NCBI GenBank assembly: GCA_947501045.1 | Contig: CANMUI010000001.1 | Coordinates: 930,001 to 994,000 of the forward strand | Source of the DNA: an uncultured Psychrobacter sp. | Lineage (GTDB): Bacteria; Pseudomonadota; Gammaproteobacteria; Pseudomonadales; Moraxellaceae | DNA length: 64,000 nt | Direction of reading: 5' to 3' | Part shown: piece by piece, positions 1 through 8,840 of the stretch | Numbering within the stretch: position 1 is the first letter of the stretch | Layout of the letters: every line of letters begins with the position of its first letter | Translations under genes and position numbers: made by a program | Notes under the pieces: generated by a model | The model's database searches: none | Told to the model about the DNA's origin: nothing | What the model saw: only the letters and a program-made list of their open reading frames with translations

Positions 1-473
1 CAATCTGGACCCTGTATCCTGCTTGATGCTAATTGTCTTTGTTACTAACGCAGTAAGCCAATACCTAAATAATATATTATATGTGTAGCTATTATTGTGC
101 TATGTTTGCGCAGCAATCATACAAAGGGTCGGCAGATAACCATGGTGGATTAATGATGATTGTCTTTAGCATATAATATATAGGTATAGAGGTTAGTAAT
201 AGCAAGCCCCTAATAAAAAAATAATAATCCTACAAAATACTTTATTAAAAATACGAGCAGTTTTTGCCAATGACTGGCATATTTTGGCTAAATTGTGTCA
301 AACTATCCCCTTTTTGAGCGTCCCAGTCGACCAGCTTAAGACTAATATTATAAATTGAGAGGATGATGGTGTAAGTTTTTTTGTACCATTCGTTCAATTT
401 ATAGGCTTGGTGAGATGATCGTTTATATCGACAGGTTTATGTAGTAGCTACATTCTTAAATAAGATAAAGAGT
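1..473. other. Intergenic region before the Lol genes
   Basis: I see no convincing gene here. Open frames at the left edge close within about 90 bases and show no recognisable protein. The stretch is AT-rich and presumably holds the promoter for the Lol genes, but I could not pick out a confident -35/-10 pair. Confidence 0.5.
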
Positions 474-479
474 TTGAAT

Positions 480-1748
480 ATGTTTCGTCCTTTAGCGTTG
501 TTTATCGGCCTGCGGTATACTCGAGCAGAGCGCAGTAATCGCTTTATCTCCTTTATATCACTCATATCGATGGTAGGTTTAACTCTTGGCGTTGCAGTAC
601 TGATTACGGTTTTATCAGTAATGAACGGCTTTGATCGCGAGCTCAAAACTCGCATTTTGGGTATGGTACCGCAAGCAACAGTAACTTCGCCGGAGGTCAT
701 TGGCGACTGGCAAGCGCTGGCTGATCGTATTGAAGAAGATCCAGAAGTCATAGCCGTAGCGCCATTTATACAACTGCAAGGAATGCTGACCTCAAACGGT
801 CAAGTGGCAGGAATTATGGTTACCGGTGTTGAGCCTGAGTACGAAAAAAATGTCTCTATTATTAATGAGCATATGACTGAAGGGAGTATTGACACCCTAA
901 AAAATGGCGACTTTAGTATTGTGCTGGGTGAAGCCATGGTGCAGTCCTTAGGTCTTAATATCGGCGATAAGGTCACTTTAGTACTTCCAGAAGCTTCGCC
1001 ATCCCCTGCTGGCGTGATACCACGCTTCAAGCGTTTTACTTTGACTGGGGTGTTTAGTATCAGTCCAGAAGTGGATAGCTTGATGGCGTTTATTCCGATG
1101 AATGATGCAGCCAAACTGCTGCGTTTGCCAGCAGGCGCGCAAGGTATTCGCATGAAGCTCAATGATATTTTCAAAGCGCCGCAAGCAGCCCAGCAAGCGG
1201 CTGCTATCTCTCCTCAAGCAGCCCAGCAAGCGGCTGCTATCTCTCCTGTACAGCTCTATCCAAGCGACTGGACCCAGACGCATGGCAATCTATTTGGTGC
1301 CATTCAAATGGAAAAAGCTATGGTGGGCTTGCTATTATTTTTGATTATCCTAGTAGCGGCTTTCAACATTGTTTCAAGCTTAGTTATGCTGGTCACCGAT
1401 AAAAAAGCTGATATTGCTATCCTCAAAACGTTTGGAGCCTCTCCGCGTTTGATTACGCAAGTATTTATGGTACAAGGCGTGGTGATCGGTGTGATCGGAA
1501 CGGTGGCGGGTACTATTCTTGGCGTTGTATTTGCGCTAAGTGTCAGTGATATCTTAGGCTGGATCAACCAAAGCTTTGGTCTTAATCTGTTTGATGCCTA
1601 CTTTATCAATTATCTACCCTCGCAGCTGCGTCTGACTGACGTGGTGCTGATTACTGGTGCTTCGTTTGTGCTGAGCTTTTTGGCCACTATTTATCCTGCG
1701 CGCCGCGCTGCTAGAATTCAGCCTGCGCAAACGCTACGTTACGAGTAG
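480..1748 (+). CDS. lolC: Lipoprotein-releasing ABC transporter permease (LolC/LolE/LolF family)
   Basis: Inner-membrane permease of the Lol system, which extracts mature lipoproteins from the inner membrane and passes them to the periplasmic chaperone LolA. The family layout is clear: one N-terminal membrane helix after the FIGLRYTR motif (about residues 20-45), a large periplasmic domain, then three C-terminal helices (about 275-300, 315-350, 375-405) with the typical ending PARRAARIQPAQTLRYE. I chose ATG 480 over the in-frame TTG at 474 because AAAGAG at 467-472 is well spaced from it. LolD follows 109 bp downstream, but no second permease is adjacent, so this may be a LolF-type homodimeric permease. 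The periplasmic domain carries a perfect 33-bp tandem duplication, described separately. Confidence 0.93.
   Translation: MFRPLALFIGLRYTRAERSNRFISFISLISMVGLTLGVAVLITVLSVMNGFDRELKTRILGMVPQATVTSPEVIGDWQALADRIEEDPEVIAVAPFIQLQGMLTSNGQVAGIMVTGVEPEYEKNVSIINEHMTEGSIDTLKNGDFSIVLGEAMVQSLGLNIGDKVTLVLPEASPSPAGVIPRFKRFTLTGVFSISPEVDSLMAFIPMNDAAKLLRLPAGAQGIRMKLNDIFKAPQAAQQAAAISPQAAQQAAAISPVQLYPSDWTQTHGNLFGAIQMEKAMVGLLLFLIILVAAFNIVSSLVMLVTDKKADIAILKTFGASPRLITQVFMVQGVVIGVIGTVAGTILGVVFALSVSDILGWINQSFGLNLFDAYFINYLPSQLRLTDVVLITGASFVLSFLATIYPARRAARIQPAQTLRYE
1182..1247 (+). repeat. Perfect 33-bp tandem duplication inside the Lol permease gene
   Basis: Two identical 33-bp units lie head to tail at 1182-1214 and 1215-1247. 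Each encodes the 11 residues QAAQQAAAISP, so the reading frame is kept. Exact identity at synonymous positions suggests a recent slippage or unequal-crossover event. It falls in the periplasmic domain, about 35 residues before the second membrane helix. Confidence 0.97.
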
Positions 1749-1857
1749 CTGCTAGCATAAATGTGCGGCAACGATACCAAGAATAGTTATAACTGCTGCG
1801 TATCAATTTTATGTTGCATACGAGCAATTGATAATAAATATGAATATAGGATGTAGT

Positions 1858-2538
1858 ATGGCGAACATTTTGGAAGCAAGCGATATCAGTAAGATATATG
1901 ATGAAGGCGCGGTACGTACGCAAGTACTGACGGGGCTAGATTTATCGGTTGCTGCTGGTGAACGTATTGCTATTGTTGGTACTAGTGGTTCAGGTAAAAG
2001 TACTTTGCTACATTTATTAGGAGGTCTTGATACGCCAACTAGTGGTGAGGTTTGGCTACACGGTAAGTGCTTAAATCATATGAATGAGACCCAGCGCGGC
2101 GCTATGCGTAATCAGTATTTAGGCTTCATTTACCAGTTCCATCATCTATTAGCAGAATTTACCGCTGTAGAGAACGTCGCTATGCCGCTGCTTATGCGTC
2201 CAAAGGTCTCAACGACTGAAGCGCGCCGCCAAGCCATTGAGCTATTAGAGAATGTAGGTCTTGGCCACCGATTAGATCACAGGCCGGGTGAATTGTCTGG
2301 TGGCGAGCGCCAACGTGTGGCTATTGCGCGCGCTTTGGTGACTAGGCCTTCGCTTATCTTGGCGGATGAGCCAACAGGTAACCTCGATTATGACAATGCT
2401 CAAAGCGTATTTGGTCTACTCTCAGAGCTACAAAGCACCATGCAAACGGCGTTACTTATGGTAACTCATGATCGCAATTTGGCAGCGCTTGCAGACCGTC
2501 AGTTATTACTACGTAATGGTCATTGGGAACAGTATTAA
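1858..2538 (+). CDS. lolD: Lipoprotein-releasing ABC transporter ATPase LolD
   Basis: ATP-binding subunit that powers lipoprotein release by the Lol permease. The ABC ATPase motifs are in order: Walker A GTSGSGKSTLLH, the LolD-typical Q-loop segment YQFHHLLAEFTAVENV, signature LSGGERQRVAIARAL, Walker B LILADEPTGNLD, and a switch histidine in VTHD. I chose ATG 1858 (start MANILEA) because AGGA at 1848-1851 lies six bases upstream; an in-frame ATG at 1828 would add ten atypical residues. About 226 residues is normal for LolD. It is probably cotranscribed with the permease and ends at a terminator at 2552-2580. Confidence 0.96.
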   Translation: MANILEASDISKIYDEGAVRTQVLTGLDLSVAAGERIAIVGTSGSGKSTLLHLLGGLDTPTSGEVWLHGKCLNHMNETQRGAMRNQYLGFIYQFHHLLAEFTAVENVAMPLLMRPKVSTTEARRQAIELLENVGLGHRLDHRPGELSGGERQRVAIARALVTRPSLILADEPTGNLDYDNAQSVFGLLSELQSTMQTALLMVTHDRNLAALADRQLLLRNGHWEQY

Positions 2539-2551
2539 GATATTTATAAAT

Positions 2552-2580
2552 AAACCAATGAGCACGTCAATTGGTTTTTA
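2552..2580 (+). terminator. Intrinsic terminator after lolD
   Basis: The stem AAACCAAT (2552-2559) pairs with ATTGGTTT (2570-2577), followed by T residues. It overlaps the stop codon of the convergent DUF2062 gene and could act in both directions. Confidence 0.7.
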
Positions 2581-3192
2581 TAGTGGTTTATTTGACTCTT
2601 CAGCTGACTTCTTTCTTAATGGCGGTGAGCGTCTTATTATCTTTATTTGTGAGCGTTTTTGCCAACTGCTAACGGTTTTATAGCGCCAAATAGCCTTGAA
2701 GGTTAGACCGCAAATAATGCTAGTAACAATGGCTAGTATAGCTGTACCCACACAAAAAGCGGCAATCGATACGGTGCCGCGATAAGTGACAAAGGGATTA
2801 GCGCCGTTAGATAGTACCCACAAGCTAAAATCAGCAATCATCCTGCCAATAATCCGCAGGCTAATCATCGGCTCGTCCAAAATCTTGGCGCCTATATAGT
2901 AGCCTGCATAAAAAATAGGCAGGGTAGTAAGTGGATTGGTGATCCAAGTCAGACCTAGCGCCATTGGTACATTAGCGCGAAAAATAAGCGCGCCGATTAA
3001 AGCCAAAAGCATCTGTCCTGGTAGCGGAAAAAAAGCACTCAATATACCAATATAAACGGCTTTATTTAGACTGTGACGATTAAAATGCCACAAGCGCGGA
3101 TCAGCTAAATGCGGCGCAAATAACTTTAAAGAGCGATTACCTAATATTTTCTCAGGTGTGGGTAGGAAGTTTTTTAGACGGTTTCGGGGCAC
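2578..3192 (-). CDS. DUF2062 domain membrane protein
   Basis: Small inner-membrane protein of the DUF2062 family, whose function is unknown. The family pattern is visible: HSLNKAVYIGILSAFFPLPGQM, then ALIFRANVPMALGLTWITNPLTTLPIFYAGYYIG with its conserved TWITNPLT core, and a further hydrophobic segment near residues 145-170. The tail is strongly basic. The start is GTG at 3190-3192, with an AAGG element about eight bases upstream. It is convergent with lolD. Confidence 0.85.
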   Translation of the reverse strand: MPRNRLKNFLPTPEKILGNRSLKLFAPHLADPRLWHFNRHSLNKAVYIGILSAFFPLPGQMLLALIGALIFRANVPMALGLTWITNPLTTLPIFYAGYYIGAKILDEPMISLRIIGRMIADFSLWVLSNGANPFVTYRGTVSIAAFCVGTAILAIVTSIICGLTFKAIWRYKTVSSWQKRSQIKIIRRSPPLRKKSAEESNKPL

Positions 3193-3415
3193 AGGCTTGC
3201 CTTAAATCATTGTGCGCATCTCACTCCGTATAGTGCGCGCAACTGGTATATAGTCATAGTCTACAAAGAATAAAGTAGTCAATAAAGAATAGTATTTACA
3301 AAGATATTGCTTACAAAAATAATAATTGTAAAGAGAACATCGATAAAAAAGAAGGGACGGATAGTAGATTGTCCAACATACTTCGTTTAATTAGTATAGG
3401 GTAATCTAGCTAGGA

Positions 3416-6400
3416 ATGCTATCATCGATAATTCTCATTATATATAGATTTAAATCAACAACAGACATTAATATCAAGCAAGGAATGCAGGTGTATTGGT
3501 TAGTTGGCATTTTAGTAATTACTGTTATGGTAGGGACGCTAAATGTCGCTGAAAGTGTAACCTTGCCCATCAGTCCATTATTAGAAAGTATGACGTACTT
3601 TTCGATCTGGCCTTTACTATTGATAGCGCTGGTCTTTTTATGTCTGTTTACCCCGCGCAAAGCTCTATCATCCGCTGCAAGCGGTAGATCTTTTTTTGAT
3701 GGTCGTGCTTTTATACCTATTTCATTTAGCGTAGCAGCTCGCTACTTATTGGTGGCTGTGCTGGCGAGTATGTTGATTATTGGTAGTGCTTTACAAGCTT
3801 TATCAAGCTACCAGCGCGCACAAGCAACGCAAATTAATGAATCTATGCGTGTTCAAGCATGGGTAACTATTAAAGGTATTAGCGATAGTGTCTATGATCC
3901 GGCAACGAATAGCGGCTATCGCCAAGTAGCGACGCTGCAAGTTGTCTCGCCGCTAGTCTCTGAGATGAGTGGTGAAGATTTAGATAAGATAGTCACCGAC
4001 TACAACGATAAATTAAATGTTTTGAACGCTGTACATAGCGATAAGACTGCCTCAATAGAATATCAGGTTCTACTCAATGCTTATCCTAAAGCCGCCGATG
4101 ATAATTTAGAAAGTTTAAATACTTTACAGCCGGGCGCTCAGTTACTGCTAACAGCCACACTTGCGCCGCTACCATCACCAAAGGATGCTACTAATAACCC
4201 GTCAGGTTTTGATAGTTATCGCTGGTTACGGGGGCGTCATATTGATGGGATGGCTAATATCATAGCGATTGGAACGCCAATCAACACTATGAACAATTCA
4301 TCAATATCAAACTCTACTGACTCGTCTACCTCTGACTCTTATCTACAGCGATTACGTACTAGTATCGACCGATGGCGCTGGCAATTACGCCAGCATTTTT
4401 ATCAAAACTGGGAGTTGCAAACAGTCACAGAGCAGCAAGCAAAAGCGGTAACGCTAAGCCTGCTTACGGGTGATCGCAGTCTTATTAGCCGTGATACCAA
4501 AGACTTGTATCAGCTGGCTGGCATCTCTCATCTTTTGGCCATATCTGGCACGCACGTTTTGTTTTTGGCCATTATGCTAGCAGGCGCAGCGACCTTATTA
4601 ATAGACCGTGTCCCTGCACTATATCGTATAGTAGCGCGTTGGCAAGTACGTTGGTGGGTGATGATTGGCGCCGCCTTTGTTTATGCCCTATTTACGGGTT
4701 TTGATGTCCCCGCTGCCCGCACCGCTTGGATGCTACTAGCGATCGGTTTGGTACGTTTAACCTTGTTGCCCATCAGTACCATGCGTGTCTTGCTCGCGCT
4801 TGCGGTATTGATGGCTTGGATCGATCCATACGTTTTGTGGCAAGCAGGCTATTGGCTGTCATTTATAGCCGTAGCATTATTGCTAAAATATGATGACACA
4901 GTGCAAAAACCGGCTACCAAAGCTACCAGGCAACAGCGCTCAAATGTCGTTAATCGCTCGTCAACAAACTTAATTTTTCTACGCTTGTGGTCGTTGTTTA
5001 AGCGCATTGTTAAACTACAATTTTGGCTATTCATCGCTTTATTACCCATTACGCTGTTTTTATTTGGCAAAGCGTCATTATGGGGATTAATTATTAATCT
5101 CTTTGCTATTGGTTTATTTGGCTGGGTAATTGTGCCACTCAATTTACTAGCAGGGCTTTGTTATCTAGTGTTGCCTGCCGTAGCTGATGTCATTTGGGCG
5201 CTGGTCAGCATCATTGTAAATGCTTTACATGAGCTGATAATAGCCTTGACCTCGCAGCCTGTGCTAACAGATGCATGGCTATATACGCCAATAAATACAG
5301 CAATATTACTGATCGCTTTATTAGCTCTATCACCATGGCTGTTGCCGCGCGGGTTGCTTAGCCGCTGGCTGGTATTACCGCCACTGACTTTACTGGTAAT
5401 GAGCGTATATGCCAATCAGCAGACCTTACTTACGACACCAACTTTATACGTGCTGCCAACTGGAGATCAGTATTTAAGCGCTACAGTACTGCAGTACCCT
5501 GTTGCCAAGGGATCTAGTAATAGTCAGCCGTTATTGATTAAAGACAGTATAAGCTGGTTGTTTTTAGCCGACCACAGACCTTACAGTAAGCGCAAGACTT
5601 TAAGCACTTTAAGCACTTTAAGCACTTTAAGCACTTTAAGCCCTGATAAGCTCTCAGCTAGTCTTGAGCAGCAATTGCGAACCTTATCAATCAAACGTTT
5701 AGAAGGTATTGTGGTACAAACTAGTGTGTCTGTACTGACCGATACTCTGCCAAGCAAGCAAAAAGCTGGCGACAACAATACGGCTCTGCTACCCATGACC
5801 GTTATGGAGTTGAGCCATACTTTTCCTACCAAGCACTATTGGCAAGCAGGGCGTCATGAACGCTGGTTGACTATAAAAAATCTAAGCCAAGAAGATAGCT
5901 CATCGAACCCAAGCACACAGATCAGTGCCCAAGGCTGCATACAAGGTAAAACGTGGCAGCTAGCAAATGGCAGTTTAGTACTACACGTATTAACGGGTTG
6001 GAGTGAAATCAAGGATAGTAGGGTTTGGGACTGTGCGATAGCCATTGATAGTCGCCAGCCGATACAAGTGGTACAATATAACACTGTTGATCCATTACAG
6101 TCGCCGCGTCTAACTGCACAAAGATTTGATACAAGCTTAGCGGTTGTAGACGAACCTCATCAAAATGTTATTCATAGTGAGTCTCTACAGAATAAGTCTC
6201 TTCAATCCCGCATCATTTTAGATGCCGCTACTCATGAGCGCAGCTGGCAGCTATGGTCGCTACTGTGTAAAGCTCAGCCGTTTGCCATTGATCCTGATGC
6301 CGGTTATACCACTACTTGGCTTACGTATAACGCTGTGCAATCATCTACTGATGCCATAAGTCGCCAGCGAGTAGATGAGATAATGACCTATGATAATCAG

Positions 6401-6439
6401 CCTTTAAAAACAGCTTTGACTCTTAGTACTGATTTTTGA
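3416..6439 (+). CDS. comEC: ComEC/Rec2-family DNA internalisation competence protein
   Basis: Polytopic membrane protein expected to form the channel that moves transforming DNA strands into the cytoplasm. The N-terminus has membrane helices and a DUF4131-like soluble part. The competence core is clear around residues 335-640, with LLTGDRSLISRDTKDLY followed by AGISHLLAISGTHV and many helices. At about 1000 residues it is larger than the 750-800 usual for the family. The C-terminal third should be metallo-beta-lactamase-like, but I see no HxHxDH metal motif. It also contains five 9-bp tandem repeats. The start is uncertain: ATG 3416 and ATG 3485 (MQVYWLVG) both have poorly spaced AGGA elements. 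No other competence gene is nearby. Confidence 0.88.
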   Translation: MLSSIILIIYRFKSTTDINIKQGMQVYWLVGILVITVMVGTLNVAESVTLPISPLLESMTYFSIWPLLLIALVFLCLFTPRKALSSAASGRSFFDGRAFIPISFSVAARYLLVAVLASMLIIGSALQALSSYQRAQATQINESMRVQAWVTIKGISDSVYDPATNSGYRQVATLQVVSPLVSEMSGEDLDKIVTDYNDKLNVLNAVHSDKTASIEYQVLLNAYPKAADDNLESLNTLQPGAQLLLTATLAPLPSPKDATNNPSGFDSYRWLRGRHIDGMANIIAIGTPINTMNNSSISNSTDSSTSDSYLQRLRTSIDRWRWQLRQHFYQNWELQTVTEQQAKAVTLSLLTGDRSLISRDTKDLYQLAGISHLLAISGTHVLFLAIMLAGAATLLIDRVPALYRIVARWQVRWWVMIGAAFVYALFTGFDVPAARTAWMLLAIGLVRLTLLPISTMRVLLALAVLMAWIDPYVLWQAGYWLSFIAVALLLKYDDTVQKPATKATRQQRSNVVNRSSTNLIFLRLWSLFKRIVKLQFWLFIALLPITLFLFGKASLWGLIINLFAIGLFGWVIVPLNLLAGLCYLVLPAVADVIWALVSIIVNALHELIIALTSQPVLTDAWLYTPINTAILLIALLALSPWLLPRGLLSRWLVLPPLTLLVMSVYANQQTLLTTPTLYVLPTGDQYLSATVLQYPVAKGSSNSQPLLIKDSISWLFLADHRPYSKRKTLSTLSTLSTLSTLSPDKLSASLEQQLRTLSIKRLEGIVVQTSVSVLTDTLPSKQKAGDNNTALLPMTVMELSHTFPTKHYWQAGRHERWLTIKNLSQEDSSSNPSTQISAQGCIQGKTWQLANGSLVLHVLTGWSEIKDSRVWDCAIAIDSRQPIQVVQYNTVDPLQSPRLTAQRFDTSLAVVDEPHQNVIHSESLQNKSLQSRIILDAATHERSWQLWSLLCKAQPFAIDPDAGYTTTWLTYNAVQSSTDAISRQRVDEIMTYDNQPLKTALTLSTDF
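5597..5641 (+). repeat. Five tandem 9-bp repeats in comEC
   Basis: The unit ACTTTAAGC occurs five times without interruption and encodes repeated Thr-Leu-Ser in the soluble C-terminal region. Since the unit is nine bases, copy-number change alters length by three residues without shifting frame. Confidence 0.97.
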
Positions 6440-6705
6440 AGCGATGTTTCCTACTTTTAAAGAGATATTTATCTGCTTGTACGACGCTATAGTATCCAAA
6501 TAGTTGGGTTAGTTGATAATGGTATAAATTATGCACTAATAGTAGAAAGAATAAGCTGACATCGTATAAGTTACTATTGAATCGCGTCTTAAATAGCACC
6601 ATACTTAGTAAATCATTGACCATAATGTTTTTGAAGTAAGGTTTTTTTAAAGTAAAATACTATGTTTTTTTACTGTTTTAGATTGTTTTTAACTTAGGAA
6701 GCTAT

Positions 6706-7764
6706 ATGCCCAACTGGCCACCAGATCCCAATAAACGTCCTGATGATTTAGAAAATCAGCCAGCACCGACACAACAGCAGCAAAATCAGCCCAGTGGACA
6801 AGAGTGGCGACTGATCGAAAATACTTTACTGGCAAGCGTGGTAGAGCAGCGCCGAGCACGGCGTTGGGGTATCTTCTTTAAACTGCTAACTTTTGGCTAT
6901 ATCTTATTGCTATTTTTGACCATTGGACGTAGTTGTAGTACTAAAGCGCCAACGGGGCTTGAGGGCGTGGACACCAGCCTGCCGCATTTGGCTGTGGTCG
7001 AGCTACAAGGCACTATTAGTAATGATGACTTGGCTAATGCTTATGATATAAGTAAAGCTTTGACTCGCGCCTTTGAAAATAGCAACTCCAAAGCTGTGGC
7101 GTTAGAGATCAATTCTCCTGGCGGCTCACCCGTCCAGTCCGATCAGATATGGCAAACTATGATGGATTTGCGTCAAGAGTATCCTGACAAAAAACTTTAT
7201 GCCGTTATTGGCGATATCGGCGCTTCTGGTGCTTATTATATTGCTTCTGCTGCTGATGAGATTTACGTCAATCCATCAAGTCTTGTTGGCTCTATCGGTG
7301 TGATCATGCCGAGCTACAATATTGAAGGGCTGATGGATAAAGTAGGCGTTACAGATCGTACTATTACCGCAGGCGAGTATAAAGATATTTTAAGCTTATC
7401 GCGTCCGCTTACAGACTTTGAAGAGCAGCACGTTGAAGATGTATTGGACAATACGCACAAGCATTTTATTGATGCAGTAAAAGAGGGTCGTGGTGATCGT
7501 CTCAAAAACCCAGAAGAGAATAATTTGTTTTCAGGATTGTTTTGGACAGGAGAGCAGTCGATTGCTTTAGGACTGGCCGATCAAACAGGTAGCATTGCCA
7601 GTCTTGAGAAGCAGCTTGAGCTTGACAATGTCGTTAACTATACGCCGATGGATCCGTTTAGCTTATTTATGGATCGTTTTGCCGTCAAATTAGGCACAGG
7701 TGTTGGTGCTAGTATTGATCTCAATGTCCTGCCGCAAGAAGACGGCAATACAAAGATGCGTTAA
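6706..7764 (+). CDS. sppA: Signal peptide peptidase SppA (S49 family)
   Basis: Membrane-anchored serine protease that degrades signal peptides left after secretion. It has a proline/glutamine-rich cytoplasmic start, one membrane helix at about residues 54-74, and a single S49 domain with the EINSPGGSP motif. The catalytic Ser is in DIGASGAYY (Ser174) and the general-base Lys in AGEYKDIL (Lys226). At 352 residues it is the short one-domain form, unlike the duplicated E. coli SppA of about 618 residues. A strong terminator follows the stop codon by 25 bases. Confidence 0.95.
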   Translation: MPNWPPDPNKRPDDLENQPAPTQQQQNQPSGQEWRLIENTLLASVVEQRRARRWGIFFKLLTFGYILLLFLTIGRSCSTKAPTGLEGVDTSLPHLAVVELQGTISNDDLANAYDISKALTRAFENSNSKAVALEINSPGGSPVQSDQIWQTMMDLRQEYPDKKLYAVIGDIGASGAYYIASAADEIYVNPSSLVGSIGVIMPSYNIEGLMDKVGVTDRTITAGEYKDILSLSRPLTDFEEQHVEDVLDNTHKHFIDAVKEGRGDRLKNPEENNLFSGLFWTGEQSIALGLADQTGSIASLEKQLELDNVVNYTPMDPFSLFMDRFAVKLGTGVGASIDLNVLPQEDGNTKMR

Positions 7765-7789
7765 TAAGGTTTTAATCTAATGGTCGTCA

Positions 7790-7830
7790 GTAAGGCTGAG
7801 CGTTATAATGACGCTCAGCCTTACTTTTTT
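7790..7830 (+). terminator. Intrinsic terminator after sppA
   Basis: A perfect 14-bp stem (7790-7803 with 7811-7824), a 7-base loop and six T residues. It lies inside the upstream extension of the next open frame and therefore argues that the hydrolase starts at 7867. Confidence 0.95.
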
Positions 7831-7866
7831 GATCACTTATATAAACTTGTGAGAAGAGATTTTGCC

Positions 7867-8754
7867 ATGAGTAACATTAGCGTCCAAAACTTCGCATCAT
7901 TACCAGTATCTAAACTCACTCAAAAGCCAGTCATTCATTTCGCTCATGCCAATGGAATGCCAAGTGTGGTGTATGAAGCCTTTTTTGACGGACTTAAAGC
8001 GTTTTTTACTGTTGAGTATATTCCAATGCTCGGTACAAACCCTGATTATCCCGTAGATGATCATTGGCAACGTTTAACCGAACAAGTTATCGATAGCGTA
8101 AAGCAAACTTGCGCGCATCACGGTATCGAGCAAGTAGTAGCTGTCGGTCATTCATTAGGCGGTTTATGTACTCTGCAAGCACTATACCGCGCGCCCAAGT
8201 ACTTTAACCAAGCGGTGCTTATGGATCCGCCTTGGATTTATGGCAAAGTCAGCCTGCTTTGGCACTTAGCAAAAAGCGCTGATAAACTGCCCCTTATGCA
8301 GCACCGCTTAATGGATAAGCTCTCACCTTCTGGTATCTCCAAGCACCGCCGTGACGTTTGGGATAGTCGCGCGCAGGCTTATGAGAAATTGCATCATAAA
8401 GGGTTTTTTAAAGATTTTGATGAGCGTAGCTTTCAAGGTTATATCGAGCACGGTCTGCATGAGCGTGCAGATGGTAAGGTCACGTTGGCTATTCCTAAGG
8501 CCACTGAGGTTGCGGTATTTCGTACTAATCCTTCTTTGTATTGGTTGATGCCTAATAAAGGCCCAAAGCCGCCAGTAACGCTCATAATCGGTACAGATAG
8601 CGTATTTCTCAAGCGCCGCTTTCCGCAGCAAATAAAGTCACGACTTGGCATACCCTATCAAACTCATGAAGGAGGACATATGTTTCCGCTTGAGCATCCA
8701 GAATCGGTGTCAAGACAAGTGCTTACGATCATTGCCCAGCAATCATCTTCATAA
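7867..8754 (+). CDS. Alpha/beta-fold hydrolase
   Basis: Alpha/beta hydrolase of unknown substrate. The nucleophile elbow VGHSLGGL places the catalytic Ser at residue 96. The early HFAHANGMPS segment is the usual oxyanion-loop position, and the C-terminal GGHMFPLEHPE supplies the catalytic His. I chose ATG 7867 (MSNISVQNF) because GAGAAGAG at 7851-7858 is well placed and because the upstream in-frame extension from 7780 runs through a terminator hairpin. No signal peptide is visible, so it is probably cytoplasmic. Confidence 0.88.
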   Translation: MSNISVQNFASLPVSKLTQKPVIHFAHANGMPSVVYEAFFDGLKAFFTVEYIPMLGTNPDYPVDDHWQRLTEQVIDSVKQTCAHHGIEQVVAVGHSLGGLCTLQALYRAPKYFNQAVLMDPPWIYGKVSLLWHLAKSADKLPLMQHRLMDKLSPSGISKHRRDVWDSRAQAYEKLHHKGFFKDFDERSFQGYIEHGLHERADGKVTLAIPKATEVAVFRTNPSLYWLMPNKGPKPPVTLIIGTDSVFLKRRFPQQIKSRLGIPYQTHEGGHMFPLEHPESVSRQVLTIIAQQSSS

Positions 8755-8840
8755 TCTTTAATTGTTTGCTACTTAATTTTTGCAATTTATTTGAGACTTT
8801 TTACCAGCGCTTAAAAGTCATTATCTTGAGTTTTCATGCT

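Noticed and set aside
1828..1857. LolD start at ATG 1828
   Set aside because: The extra residues do not resemble LolD, and AGGA sits correctly before ATG 1858.
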